Below, piece after piece: positions 1 to 26,500 of a DNA stretch of 64,000 bases. The stretch is from Xestospongia muta. Lineage: Eukaryota; Porifera; Demospongiae; Haplosclerida; Petrosiidae. The stretch covers positions 26,661,745 to 26,725,744 of the forward strand of contig OY848917.1 in NCBI GenBank assembly GCA_963693285.1, read 5' to 3'. Numbering within the stretch: the stretch's first letter is position 1; each line of letters begins with the position of its first letter. Below the pieces are notes generated by a model. The model was given only the letters and a program-made list of their open reading frames with translations, did not search any database and was not told the DNA's origin. Made by a program: the position numbers and the translations under genes.

Positions 1-190
1 TGTGTTAAAACTGACAAGAGCTAGACCTACTACACAATTGTGAAGCCATTTTAAATCCATTGTTCACATCAAACCTACACTCATTGTTATAATATTTTTA
101 TGAAAAAATGCTACTTTTCAGATTAGTAATATGAAACCATAATAATTAATTTTTAATAGTAATTAATAGTTCAATAACAATACAATTTAC

Positions 191-1797
191 CTGAGCTAAT
201 GTGATCTTGAAGAGACAATCTATTGAATGATGGAGGGAGTGATGAAGTGCGAGAACATGGTAACTGAGGAGTACTAGACAATTGTTCTGGAGGGACATAT
301 GATGCCTGAGAATATTGTGAAGGTACCATATTTACATATGAAGTCATAGTAGCATGTCCGGAGGAGTAAGGAAGTTGCTGTGGATAGACAGGAGACGTTT
401 TCTGTTGTGAATTGACAGAAGGGGTTTGAGGATATTGTGAACAGACAGAAGGGGTTTGAGGATGTTGTGAATAGACAGAAGGGGTTTGAGGATATTGTGA
501 ACAGACAGAAGGGGTTTGAGGATGTTGTGAATAGACAGAAGGGGTTTGAGGATGTTGTGAATAGACAGAAGGGGTTTGAGGATGTTGTGAACAGACAGAA
601 GGGGTTTGAGGATGTTGTGAATAGACAGAAGGTGTTTGAGGTTGTTGTGGAGTTCTCCTTATGCGTGATGGCATAGTAGCACTTCTAGAATTATGACTTG
701 ATATTGGATTGAAATTCTGTTGTGGTAATACTGGACTGACAGAATGTGTTGCTGGTGTTGAAGAGTAGATATTGAACATTGTGTGATGTTTTCGTTCAAG
801 AACTTTTCCTGAAACTGAAGGAGGTTGAGTCGGTTTTCCTAATTTTGTTGTACAACCTGGATATAATGCCTCCATCCATTTAATACGCTCCTCCTGATTT
901 GAGAGATAAATTATTCTTGTAAAGATAGAATATTAACATTTATATTTTAACTATATTCATAGGTAGATTACTAAAAAATTATATAGATTGACATTGATTT
1001 CCTACCACACAGTAAATACAAGCAGATACCATATAGTAACCACTACATGTGATTACCTTACTATATATAATTTGTGGGTGTGGTATATTATTATTGCAAA
1101 GCAATAAATTAACAAAGAGTAATTCATTGTAATCCACTGGTGTAATTAGTTGATTAAGGTAGCCTATAAACAACACTTTTTAAATATAACATGCAAGCAT
1201 CAGATATCACTTTTAAAAAATTATATAAGTGTAAATATATATATATGTGGAATAAACTGACCTCACTAGGTGCATTAAGTATCCATGAACCTTCTTTACC
1301 ATTGAATTTAACCTCAAAGACAAATTTACCACCTTTTGGAGGGGACTGAGGAATTACGACATCCTTGATGGCCATTAAAAACACCTGATTTCTAGCTTTT
1401 GATGTCTATAGAAAATAACACATTTAAATTACATTACTAAGGAATCCCAGATATTCCATGTTGTTTGTAATTAGCAAAAATATGAAAACAGCTGCAGGAA
1501 GAGGCTGAGTTGAACTCTGACATGGTTTACTAGCACAACATATTTAGTAAGATATCTACATGACATTTCTTCCACACTCTATTTCTAATAAATGACTGAA
1601 TTTGATGATGAAATGGTAACATTTCTACACAGAAAGTTAGTCTACTTAATTGTGAACACGAAGTTAATTTATCTTACATCATTTTGTTTAAAATAATGGA
1701 AATAAGTGGATCCAGTGATTTTAAACAGGTAAGACTTCCATTTCTTGCTCTTGTGATATAGTTCAAGGTAGCCCTGAGTACTCTTTAAAGACGCCAT
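191..1797 (-). CDS. PH-domain protein with Pro/Gln-Tyr repeats, probable tyrosine-kinase paralogue (3' part outside window)
   Basis: Three 5' exons are visible: 1797-1678, 1405-1262 and 893-191 (phases 0, 0, 1), 322 residues so far. The ATG at 1797 opens the PH fold: MASLKSTQGYLELYHKSKKW, then the YLF and YFHYF strands. Exon 2 gives the remaining strands and exon 3 the C-terminal helix (EERIKWMEALYPGC, with the conserved Trp). A Pro/Gln/Ser/Tyr-rich linker follows, including a 10-residue repeat. Exon 3 ends at a canonical donor in phase 1, exactly like the matching exon of the complete kinase gene at 6008-9253, so a kinase domain probably lies left of base 1. PH domains bind membrane phosphoinositides, so a membrane-recruited signalling role is inferred. 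Exon 2 is one codon longer than in the paralogue. The kinase domain itself is not seen here. Confidence 0.8.
399..638 (-). repeat. coding 30-bp minisatellite, 8 units
   Basis: Eight head-to-tail 30 bp units encode variants of QTPSVYSQHP (Tyr/Cys/Asn at position 6, His/Tyr at 9). All are in frame and lie inside the linker of the PH protein. The paralogous kinase gene lacks this array. The opposite strand is also open (NRQKGFEDVV-type repeat), which is only a shadow. Confidence 0.9.
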
Positions 1798-2296
1798 ATA
1801 TATTTGGAAAATAATATCGACGTTTTATTAGCGTTAAGCTTCTTTTACTGATAGTGACGGGTGCAAAGTCCTAATTATATAGTGTCGTGCTTCCTGTCAT
1901 ACCAATCACTTCTTGACCGGAAGTTAAATATTCCCCTAGACACAGCCTACACAAATGTGCTATTCCAGGCGCGAACTGAATGTACAAGTACTTTATTTAG
2001 AATAAGTGATATATCTATCATAGTTTACATGGTCTGTATAATACATGTAAGTATATACTAGTCTCGCGTAACCATATATGGAATGGTACGATTGCTATCT
2101 CATTTGAAGTTCACCAGCATTCCAGTGGTACTTCAATCACGTGTAGTGCTCGTGGAGGAATAATTCTATTTTCTAGTAGTTGTGGCTTGGTGCTATTAGT
2201 TATTACATAACAATATCTATTATCAGACACTTAACTATCACCAGATTTCTGGTGATATTTTGATAGAGATCCTCCATTTCCTTTAAGGGAGGGGCT

Positions 2297-2332
<36 letters not shown>

Positions 2333-4529
2333 TTTTAAATTTTTTTTCATTTTTATGTACTGTTGATTACTTAGACCCTCTTGTAATCAGAGCTCCTATG
2401 TGCTCTATCTGTAAGAATAGCAAGCTACATGTATTGTAAACTTTTATCCAGATGTGTCCATTGAGCGTTTCCTCTCTAGTAAAAAAATTACATTGGATTT
2501 CTCATTGGATTTCTCATCAAGTCATGTGAAGCTATCATGCATACCAGATACTATCAGGTTTCTCTAGCTATATATATATTGTATGATGTGCCATGTGATA
2601 GTTTTTATAGCAGAACAAAGCCATATGACAAAGAAAGCTTTGTAGTAGAGCAGTACAATACGATAAAGGAAGCCATTGTAAATTCTCACTAATTTATATA
2701 GTGTATTATTGAGTATTTTATATTATGAGATAAGTGTACAGTTTATAGAGTATGTCAATACAGTCAACTATGTTATGTTGTACTATAGAGCTCAATTGTA
2801 TGTGACTACATGTTAGTAATAATCAATTTCTTTCTAGGGCTTCAACAAACTACAAAGTATACATTGGCATCTTAATCAGTTACACTAGTTTGGCTTTGTG
2901 AGTAACTGAGTATTGGGCTACACTTGATATTCATGAAACCATGGTAATGAAGACATTTAGCAGTTACGCCACACATGACAAGCTGTTGAACTACACAAGG
3001 TCAACTGTTGAACAATCCCATAGTAGCTACAAAGTGTTATTATCAAAATATCAGTATATGTTTTCATGGTTACTATGGAATCCTTATAAAAGTTGTGTAC
3101 ATGTATTTGTGGTTGCTTTGACTGATTAATTGATGAATTTAACCCTGTTACATCATGGAAATAATAACTGACCTGTCTGTTTATAACTAGTATGTTGTAC
3201 TGGTAATTACTCATCATAATAGACAACAACTTTATCTTAACTTGTATTACTGATGTAGCTACTTGTTATGATGTGGTTTAATTATTTTAAGACTGCCACA
3301 TTATTGCTTAGGCAAGATAAAACAACTTTACACTTTGTTCTTAATTATAGTGCTTTAACATGTGTACGTTAGATTTGGCAGAGTCAGACAATAATATACA
3401 ATACTATATATCTTATGTATATGAGTGGTTCCACCATAATTATCATTTTGACAAATGCAACAATGAAGGAGAATGCACAAAAGTACTGGTGTCCAAGTAA
3501 CATCATAGTGACATACAAGGACATTTTAATACTCCCATTTTAAGTCATCAGATCAGATTTAACTGTGACAATTTGCAAACAATACATACAGTTCTTGTAA
3601 CACATGTACGCTTTTTTCTGCACAAACTGTTTACAAGATTACATCATCAAAGGATCCCTTCATTTAAACCTTCCTAAGCATTGAATATAATAACATACAT
3701 AGATGTGTTACTATTTTAAGGACATATTGCTAGGCAACCGTTAAGAGGCAGCAGATACAATACAATCTATTGGCTTATGACAGGATTATGTGGAAATTAA
3801 AGATGCTAATAACAGGAAACTATTTGTACCTTTTCTGAATAGAAATACGTACTGTTGAATGATCTACATCACTTCTTGACTTCAATTCATATCATGGACA
3901 GACATAACTGTTTGAGGTTTATTATTATCTGTTAGTATGTTAATAGTAGGAGTGGCCTAGTTATTATAGATTATTCATATTGTACATTAGACTGTAGTAA
4001 TACAAATATCCTTAGCTGTAATTTCACTGGTTTGGAATTACTTAAGATATTAGAAAATTTGATAACAGCTAATTACACGTATGTAGTTAATATACCATCT
4101 CCATGGATACAATGCAATAACTACTTTTCTATGTTGTATACAAATTTTCTTTAAGACTTAGTTCACTAAATGTAAAGTAATTGATGATACACTTTATACA
4201 GTATTATGATCATATCTTACCTATAGATGGTATACTGTATTGATGTGATAGTTACTCCTTTTTCTTGGAATTGTTGATATGTTGTTTTACCAGTTGACAC
4301 AGTCCTGTTCTAATTCTCAATGTACTTTAGTCAATGCACATAATTGATGAATTCCAAGAATACTACAGTGCATATCACAGTTGTTTGTGCAACCAAAATC
4401 AGCTGATAATTGTATATATTATGTACTGCTAACATCTGGACTGTTCTATGACCTAATAATATATCATTAGACATAGAGGAATCTGACATTACAAGATATT
4501 GTACCACTCAATTAAATCTTCAACTAAAA
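1798..4529. other. gene-free stretch
   Basis: About 2.7 kb upstream of both the PH gene (minus) and the membrane-protein gene (plus), so it should hold both promoters. I see an (AT)n run at 2299-2331, a hairpin with 10-bp arms (2236-2245 and 2248-2257, arm TATCACCAGA), and short ORFs at 1861-2061, 2941-3129 and 2957-3229 that show no family resemblance or splice support. Confidence 0.5.
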
Positions 4530-5719
4530 ATGGTAAGTATATATATAATTTATATATATATATATATATATATTGACATTTATATCTGATACTCATGCAG
4601 GACCCAAAAGCAGTGCTACCACAACTGAACAAGCACTACAAAATTATTGTCTTTTTTCTTACAGCTCTAAACACAATGTTTAGTCATTTCATTTCCTTAC
4701 TCCCTATACCAACATACAAAGCTGCTATTGGGTCAGTTATAGTACTAGCAGTGTGTCTAGCTTTGTACTTCATAGTGTCAATTGTTGTCACAATCATTGA
4801 ACTCTATTTTATTGGAAAAAAGCGAATTAAAGAAATTGAAAGACCAATGATAATTTTGAAAAGCACTAAGGCCGTATCATCTTTCATTGGAGGTGTGTTC
4901 TACTACTTTGCAGACAATGTTCCTATATTTGTATATAAGTACAGCCAAAATTTTGGATGCGGCAGAGAATGTAAAGATAAATTTGCTTCGGTGGGAATTG
5001 TCACTGGTATTACTGCAGTGCTTTTTTATAGTGCTATTCCTATACTGACTAAAAAGTGTAGGAAAGTTTGTAAGGTACGTATATCAAAAAATCAACCTCA
5101 AAATAGTATAACCAAATCTAAACAAAGAGTAAACAATCTAGAGTTTCAAGCTGTTTGTAAAATGACAATGAATACATTAGTCCAAATAGTTACTCTTGAT
5201 ACCTGGCTAACTCCTATTGCTAATCTCTCACTCCAAACACCAGACTTTTGTCCTCAAAGAGAAATCATAGCAGCCTGGGTGGCATATGTAATATATTTAG
5301 TTCTTTGGACTATAATTTTTGCTTCTGATGCGTTTAAAGCCATAATGTTGATAAACAAGAAAAAGGTTAACTATGGTCTAGTTGCATTCTTCATGTTCCT
5401 TTTATGGCTTTCATCAGCACTTTTTCCACTTGTTAACAATCAACAACCATTAGGATGTGCTACTCATTGTGATTTTTCAGTGAAGAATACAACTATTAAT
5501 GATATCTTTTGTGATGAAGGACTCAATCATGGCCTTCAATTTGGATTTCTTGGCTTTATAGAAAGTGTCGTTGGACTGATGTTAACAGTTTTAATTATTA
5601 ACTTTTGGTTTCGTATAAGTAAATACAAACAAGAAACAACCAGTACTGCAGAATTTGAGATGACCAGCAACACAAAACCAATACCACTGAGCTCAGCTGC
5701 AGTTACAAATACTATTTGA
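4530..5719 (+). CDS. multi-pass membrane protein, about eight helices, unknown family
   Basis: Two coding exons. Exon 1 contributes only the ATG (4530-4532), directly followed by gtaagt. Exon 2 is 4601-5719 after an (AT)n-rich 68 bp intron ending in cag. The spliced product is 373 residues, starting MDPKAVLPQLNK. Hydrophobic segments lie near residues 15-37, 43-71, 93-113, 129-150, 187-210, 222-245, 259-279 and 315-339. A basic loop (about 151-180) should be cytoplasmic. Cys pairs (CGREC near 121-125; CATHC near 287-291) sit between helices, probably extracytoplasmic. The tail is Ser/Thr-rich and polar. I do not recognise the family, and transporter, channel or scaffold cannot be told apart. 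An ATG at 4595 inside the acceptor would give MQDPK if the intron were retained; the spliced start is preferred. Confidence 0.75.
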
Positions 5720-6007
5720 ATCAGTACTAAGTTTCTGACATTATAATTACTGTGTGTACTAAATCAGTTTGATAATAATAGTGTAATCGTGCTCAGCAGG
5801 AGCTAATACTGTTTGTATGAGATTGTTCACATCAGTACTAACCTTAATGTTTGCTTTGTTTATGAAACTATAATAATATTGACTTTGAAAATGTTTAATA
5901 TGTCAGTTAATTAAGAAATATTAGTTTTATAGCGAGTTAAAATATTCTAATTATAAAAATGTTGTGATAGCTAATGTGGATATAATAACTACTTATAGCA
6001 CTAGTGT

Positions 6008-9253
<3,246 letters not shown>

Positions 9254-9548
9254 ACTTGCAAGACAAACCAGCTAGCAAGAAGTCTAGAATATTAAAAGAT
9301 GTTTTGGCTATTTTAAACTAAATTCTTAGAATTGTTGATACCCATGCCCCTAGAGACGTCACTAAAAGATTCATGATTTGAACTATCTCAAATTAGACAC
9401 AACAAACAGTTCTAAATAATATTCATAGCCCTATTAAGCTTTTAATAAGTATAATGAATGTTTATTAAACGAAGCGCTGTGGGGCGTGACCAACGAGGAT
9501 GCAACACGTGTGTACTGTGTATGCCCCACCCTATTTTGATCTCTAAAG
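9254..9548. promoter_or_regulatory. divergent promoter region, kinase / CWF19L1
   Basis: The 295 bp between two divergent start codons must hold the 5' UTRs and promoters of both genes. It contains the palindromic E-box CACGTG at 9505-9510. The same hexamer and its flanks are preserved upstream of the duplicated CWF19L1 at 41834-41839, where a CCAAT motif also stands just upstream. Transcription start sites cannot be placed from sequence alone. Confidence 0.5.
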
Positions 9549-19129
<9,581 letters not shown>

Positions 19130-19582
19130 TGCTATATTTTTAATTTAAATAATTCAAGTGAAACAACAATTGTTATTATTCTAATATCATAGTTGTTTCA
19201 GTGAGGAAGCGCATACATTGTAATTATAATAAAATTCATTGTATAAATAATATGTGTAAGTATATGTACATGCTGAATTATTCTAATAGTATTGCTAATA
19301 TTATAATCTTATTATTAAATACAAACATACACACATAATCACAAGTCAAATCATTCTTATATGTATGAATTATGATATTACTTGTAGGATACCTTGAACA
19401 AGTTAGATTGTGTACCATTTACTTGTGGATGTTCATAAATCTCTTTAAAACACTGGTCAACCATCTGTTATTATAATATATTACATCATTACTCATCCCA
19501 CACATTAGGTAAGCCTTATAACTGCTAGACATTTTATATGATATATAGCTAGTAACAGTATGAGTAAAGTATCCTCAATGAA
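19130..19582. other. intergenic gap CWF19L1 - NIDO mosaic 1
   Basis: A gap of 453 bp with the CWF19L1 poly(A) region at its left and the NIDO mosaic promoter at its right. The minus strand at 19473-19387 looks exon-like (acceptor tataacag, then MVDQCFKEIYEHPQ, stop after 28 codons). No partner exons were found, so it is not called as a gene. Confidence 0.45.
19228..19233 (+). terminator. poly(A) signal of CWF19L1
   Basis: AATAAA, 99 bp after the CWF19L1 stop codon and 350 bp before the next start codon on the same strand. Confidence 0.55.
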
Positions 19583-20517
19583 ATGACTATCTTCTACCTG
19601 TGTGTGCTGTTGGGGATTGCTTTGTTCCTAACAAGAGCAGGTAAATAAATAGAAATGACGTACATTGCTTAATAGTATGTTATATATCATAGGAGCTACT
19701 TCTCATCTTCCTTTCTTTGATCTTGGTCGACAAGCTAGTGTACTTGAAGATGTTGATGATGAAACTAGATTAGTAAATCTCCCTTCACTCTTCTATATTG
19801 GAAACCTGACTTTTAATACTTCATATGTGAGATGTCATTATTATTAATTACAGGCATATAGTACTTAGTGATCTGATAACAACATTAAGATTAGTTAACT
19901 ACTATCTGAGACATTACTATGATATTTATTTAATTTCTGTTCAGGTAAGTTCAAATGGTCTCCTCAGTTTTGGAGCATCTTACCGTGAATGGACTCCTGA
20001 AGCATTTCCATTATCATCTGCCATAATAGTAGCACCATTTTGGGATGATATTCACCTGACTGAGACAGGAGTAGCGCAGTACAATGTTATCACTTCAGCT
20101 AGTGGTTCAACAATTATTGATCAAGTAGAATCTTTTTTGAAGACAAACAGAAATGTAGAGTTGGATTTAGATTGGGCTTTAGTGGCAAAATGGGTGAATG
20201 TCTGTCCATATGACAACAAAGAATGCACATCTATTCAAGCAAGTTGTTCTGTTATTTTAAAGATTGTTATATATTCTTTCTTTTACAGCCTAATACATTC
20301 CAGGTTGTAGTTGCATCCCAAGGGTCAATTTCATATGCTATATTTACTTATAAATGTGATCTATTGAGATGGACTAGGCACAATGCAGCAATTGGCTATA
20401 GTGCTGGTCCTAACTTTTTTAAAGAACATACACTGTCTAGAAATGAAAGTGTTACAGACATTGACTGTCTAAATCTTCCATCTGTATGGTCTAATCTTGT
20501 TTATAAGCTAAGTGGAG
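19583..20517 (+). other. mosaic 1: signal peptide and NIDO domain (exons 1-4)
   Basis: Residues 1-19 are hydrophobic and end near TRAG. Residues 20-238 match the extracellular NIDO domain of nidogen, SNED1 and mucin-4 relatives: LPFFDLG start, [47 protein letters not shown] and AAIGYSAG. The second gene copy conserves all of these. Confidence 0.85.
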
Positions 20518-23500
20518 GTGAAAAAAAAACTATTTATTTCATTACTCATATATATACTATATTAATAGAAGTGGTATGTGAACCATCTTGTGTCAATGGA
20601 ACATGTATTTTTGATGGTGTGTGTCAATGTTTTAGTGGTTGGACTGGACCTATTTGTAATCAAGGTATTAATGATCATTATATAAACAATAATAGGGAAT
20701 ATCAAATAAATCATGCTTACAATATGAGGCACTATAATTATGTCATCATAACAATCACTCTTATTTCAGTACAGTGTGTACCCACCTGTGCTCATGGTAG
20801 TTGTGTTGGACCTAATACATGTCAGTGTCATCCTGGATGGACAGGAAGGAGCTGTAGAATAGGTTAGTCATCCAATGAGATAAACAATAGGAAATAAAAT
20901 TGTATTATATCTTCATGTGTATGCATAGTACTATTAAAGGATAGTATTGAAGTATAAATTACATTTCATTGCCAGATATCAATGAATGCAGTGATAGTAG
21001 TATATGTGGTCACTACTGTAACAATACACAAGGATCATACTATTGTTACTGTGAAGATGGATTTATGTTACAAAATGATGGAAAAACATGTCAAGGTATA
21101 TAATTTAATAACTTGTTAGTTAATGATGTCAACAATTACTAGATATCAATGAGTGTACCTTATCTGATCGTGTCTGTTCACATTTCTGTACAAATACAAA
21201 TGGGTCCTATTATTGTTCATGTAGAGGTGGTTATACCCTCACTGATAATGGAGACTGTTTAGGTATATATTGTATATTTTACTATATGGATCATATGTTA
21301 TATCCTTACTAGATAATAATGAGTGTTTAAGTGGTAATGGAGGATGTCAAGAAGTGTGTGTTAATACTAATGGAAGTTATTATTGTGACTGTCAAACAGG
21401 ATACAAACTGAAATCTGACAACATCTCTTGTATAGGTAAGTAATAATTACACACTGTTTGATCTCTCGTATTGATTATGTGATAATACTTTTTGTATAAA
21501 TTATATCAAATATATTTTTATCATATTAGATGTTGATGAATGCAAAGAGAATCATGATAACTGCTCCGATCTTGAAGAATGTCAAAACACAGTAGGTGGT
21601 TTTCACTGTAATTGCAAACTTGGGTACCAGAAAAATATTACTACTGGTAACTGTGAAGGTAAGGACAGTAATATATACAGTGTGACTGTGTGAATAATAT
21701 GTTTATATTTAAAGCTAATTATTGTAACATAAAAAATATTGAGCAATATCCTCAACTTAGTCATCTAACATTCTACATTGTGTAAAATTTAATAGATTGT
21801 ACATTTCATAGTAATTATAACAACTTGCTATAAAATCTATAGTAATAGTTACAACAATTAACTACATGGACAACAAAATTATGACAATTAACTACATGGT
21901 CTATAAAATCTATAGTAATAGTTACAATAATTAACTACATGGAAAACAAAATTATGACAATTAACTACATGGTCTATAATATCTATAGTAATAGTTACAA
22001 TAATTAACTACAGGGAAAACAAAATTATGACAATTAACTACATGGTCTATAAAATCTATAGTAATAGTTACAACAATTAACTACAGGGAAAACAAAATTA
22101 TGACAATTAACTATATGGTCTATAAAATCTATAGTAATAGTTACAATAATTACTACATGGAAAAGAAAATTATGACAATTAACTACATGGATTAATTAGT
22201 TTACCACATATAACTGTGACAATCGAATGATATGAACAATGTAGCAATTATCAGTTTTCATCTTCACACTTATCTTATCCTTTTTAAGATATTGACTAGT
22301 TTAGCATGTAGGTCTAAATGTTCAGAAACTAATAAAGATGAAAGATTTTTGGCTACCAAACTATGAGAATTGTTCAAAAGAAATATGTGCTTGAATGTTT
22401 CTAGCTACAGTTTGTTTATCCAAAAGCACATTGTCCAGTTCAAGCTCTTTGTTCTGATCTTGTGACAAGTCTTTTTTATGAGGTGTTGTTGTTAGTTTGA
22501 GATTTCTGAAGCTAGTAAAAGTGTTAATATTTCAAAGATAGGAAGTTATTATATGACATACAATAATACTCCATTTGTTTTGACTTTGCAGTCAGGAATG
22601 ACTTCTTTTGTGGGATTATACACATAAATTGTAATTATGGAGGTTATAAAAAGAATACTTATAGCTGCCTAGCTATGCAGTCATATAAATTTTTCTTGAG
22701 GATAATAACTAACATAAAACATGGAACTTAACAAAATTCCTTCAACTGTAGAAGTAAATTTGTCATTACATACAGTTTAAATATAATCACAAAAAAACTA
22801 CAATTGATGGTTATTACATTTCAAATGATTATTTTAAATTATGACAATTTATGCAACTATATCATTACTAAGCTTTGATACTAGTATTCTTGTATTGGAT
22901 TCATATATAATGTAGTATATACCAATGACAATGGTTTTTTTATTATGTAGATATGAATGAATGTTTAACTGGAAATGGAGGATGCTCTCATCTATGTCAT
23001 AATCATCCTGGTAGTTTCTCATGTTCATGTTATGGAGGATATAACTTAATTGACCAGTTTGTATGTCGAGGTACTTTAAATACAGTCATATTTAAGTTAC
23101 AAACTATGTTTTTACTAAGTTGTAATAACAAAAATAATGATTACAAATTAATCCTTTTGTCATACAGATATTGATGAATGTTCAAATGACACACTTAATA
23201 ATTGTGAACAAATCTGTAGGAATATTCCAGGAAATTATACATGTGATTGTCACTCTGGATACACACTGAATGATAATAAAGCTACGTGTAAACGTAAGTA
23301 TTCAGTCACACTAATCAATATAATAAATATATTACAAACTGTATACCAATTCGCTGTTAAAAATGAATAATTTAATAAATTTCTGCCGAGCATTCACAGA
23401 TATTGTCATAGCTAGTGCACCCACAAGATTTCAGTCAAATATCTGTCTCATTGACTGCCAATTTTTGCACCATACCTTTCTTAACATTGGTAGATTGGAA

Positions 23501-26500
23501 ACCTCATTGATCTTCAGCAAAAAATAAAGTAGTTCTCCTTGAGTTAACAGGTAGAAGCTTGCCACATGGCAGCATTGTTAATGTCCTTAATTTTGATTGT
23601 AAAATATGTCATAAATCAAAATCAAAACAGTCTTTCGTGTCTATAACTAGATAGTGACGACTGGAAGGTTATCAGAAATGAAACAAACAAAGAAATGAAA
23701 AGTTTGAAACTGCCTTTGAGATGAAATTGAAAGTAGTGCTGAGATTTGTTGGAGGGAAAGGGAGCGTGGTAAAGCTCCATTATCAATTATTTAGCTCCAG
23801 AACATGAATTTAAAAGTAATCTGTTATGTGTTCAACACTGGTCCATGTATTAAATTAAGTATAATGTACTCCTCTATTTGTGTCAGTGACAACACTAGCA
23901 TCTCCTGAGAAAGAGAGAGAGAGAGAGAGAATGATTTCTTGTATATAGAATACAGATCTGGTTCTTTACTAAAAATTTTTAAACAGCTTGTGTCAGACTC
24001 GGTGTAGAGTATATTAAAGATGTCTTGTTATTGATAACAGATAATAACATATGAAGATTATTTACAATACAGGGAAATTACTTTAGAATAAATGTTTCAA
24101 GTACTTTAATCACTCCTGTATTCTATTATGAGTAATTAATTACCAGTGTGACCTTTTCTTTCTTTATTACAAAACATTATATTTAAAATAATAAGTGAGT
24201 TTTGTAGCTGTGGTAATTTTTAATTAAAATGCAGTTTAGTTGTTTGAGTCTGTTTTTGATTTAGTCATATTTAATAACTTAATACATGTGTCAACCGACA
24301 AGAGAATAGAGAGTTAGTTTAGGCATAAATAGCAACAGCTTAAGTCCTTAAATAGTCCTAAAATAATATTTCCATATATTGGTAATGAGATTTATCCTAA
24401 GACCTAGATATGATAGTTTGACTCTCCTTCTCTCTTATTTGTGCACTCCCATGCTTTTATTACTCATCACATATTAATAGATGAATAATAATAAAGAAGT
24501 GAATAATAGTAACAGTACTCACTACAGTATATAATTATATTTTGTAAGTGTTTACTATGGCATCCATCAAATTGTACCCTATAGTCCTAACTAAAATGAA
24601 TTTGATTTTTTATACAGTTACTACTAAATGTTCTATACATTATAAATATTTATATTTTATAAACTATGGTATCTGTCAAAATATAACCTACACTCCACAA
24701 TCCAAAATGAATTAGATTGTTTACAGAGCTATTAACAATGTGTTTTATAGACTATGTAATATGTATACATGACATCATTTTCATTCTAAGATTTTGATAA
24801 ATGCCATTGAATAACTTTGCTAATGTGCATAGACAGAACAAAACAATTATTATTCTTATTACTAAGTTTGGTGGAGCTATAAGCTTAGCAAAGTGACTGT
24901 GTGTCCAGTAAAAGACCATACTTGTTGGATATCATATATGGAATGCGTATATAATGTTGACACAAACAACATGAACTATCTGCAAAATTTCCAGTCTATA
25001 AAATAGTTTCAGTGCCTGTAGTAAAATCAGCAAGTTAATAAACTTATTGATTTTGTAACAGAATCACTATCAAACAATAATACAGCTTATAATTACAATT
25101 ATAATTATGACTTTTTTCTGTAGTTCGAGAATGTGAAACATTGTACTCTCCATTAAATGGTACTCTTATTTGTTCTAATGATATTCACGTCACTAATACC
25201 ACATGTAATACAACATGTGATGTGGGATATCAGCTTGTGGGTACATCTTATCGTATATGTTTACCAAATGGGAGCTGGTCAGGAGAGAGAACATATTGTT
25301 CACCACTTCAATGTCCTGATCTTATACCACCTGAGAATGGATTTATACAACTACCTTGTTCTAATGATTATACTACTGAATGTAAAATAAGATGTTTCTT
25401 TAGGTTTGAGCTAGTTGGAAATGAGACGATTAAATGTGTCTTGTCTAATGAGAGTAACACTACTGTTATATGGACTACATCATCTGTCACTTGTCAAAGT
25501 AAAATTATTGCTTGTAAATTTAGATTAAAAAAATAGATTCAGTGTCAATTTGATCTAATCTAAATATTTGCTAGCTTGCTTGTAGCACATTAATTTGGAA
25601 CATTTTTTGTCATGTTATGATTGAATTGTTTTATATTAATTTTACATACTGCAGGAAAACCAATTTGTACAAACACAACTTGCAAACATGGAGGAACGTG
25701 TATCCCAATATCTGATGATGACTTTATATGTAATTGTACTGGGACATTTTATGAAGGAAAAACATGTGACAAGGGACTGATTGTAACTACAGATGTTACC
25801 AAATTGAAAATATCTATTTTAGCACCCTATGATTTTCAAGTTTTTGCTAAACCAGACAAAAAACTAATTGTTGAACTTTACATTTCTGGCAAATCAGCCT
25901 GTGACATAGGAACTGGAACAGCTGTTATTTTCCTTCCATGTAAAGTGACATTAACAAAAAATGTTAATAGTGAGAAGAGTATCATGAGAATTGTTACACC
26001 TGGGTTATATTTTCTGGCATTATCACTGTCAGGGGAAGATGCCAACGACTTCACAGATCCAGCTCCTATACCAATCATTGTGCATTCATCATTAGAGTCT
26101 GTTTATTTTAAAACATTTTCTAACCTTCAACCAAGTTGTTGCGCATTAAATGATAACCAACATCTTCAGTGTGCAGGATCACCAGAACTAAATCCACAGT
26201 TAGTATCATCATGTGGTTGGCATAAAGAAAATGATATAACATACACATTGGGTATAGTGTATTCCAAACTGAACAATGTTTCGTTCCCTGTTTCTGTTAC
26301 TGGTTTAAGCATTTCAGATACAGACATTATACTACCACAAAGAAAAGAAGAATGTGGTAATTGTAAAAAAATATTAATAGACATCAACAAATATCCAGAA
26401 AATAAATGTTATATGTATCAACCAACTATAGAAGACTCAACAGAATTTGTATCTCGTCAATCATTGTCTACAGCATTTGTTAATGAAGTTCGAAATAAGC

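Noticed and set aside
437..676. 79-codon plus-strand repeat ORF (NRQKGFEDVV units)
   Set aside because: It is the antisense of the 30-bp coding minisatellite in the PH gene, which has splice and domain support on the minus strand.
171..875. ATG at 875 as the start of the PH-linker protein
   Set aside because: The PH exons upstream join in phase at the acceptor before 893, and the helix residues EERIKW precede that Met.
2941..3229. Overlapping short ORFs on both strands
   Set aside because: No homology, no splice signals and no conserved features; expected by chance.
21836..22196. CRISPR-like array
   Set aside because: Repeats are adjacent without unique spacers and lie in a eukaryotic intron; it is a minisatellite.
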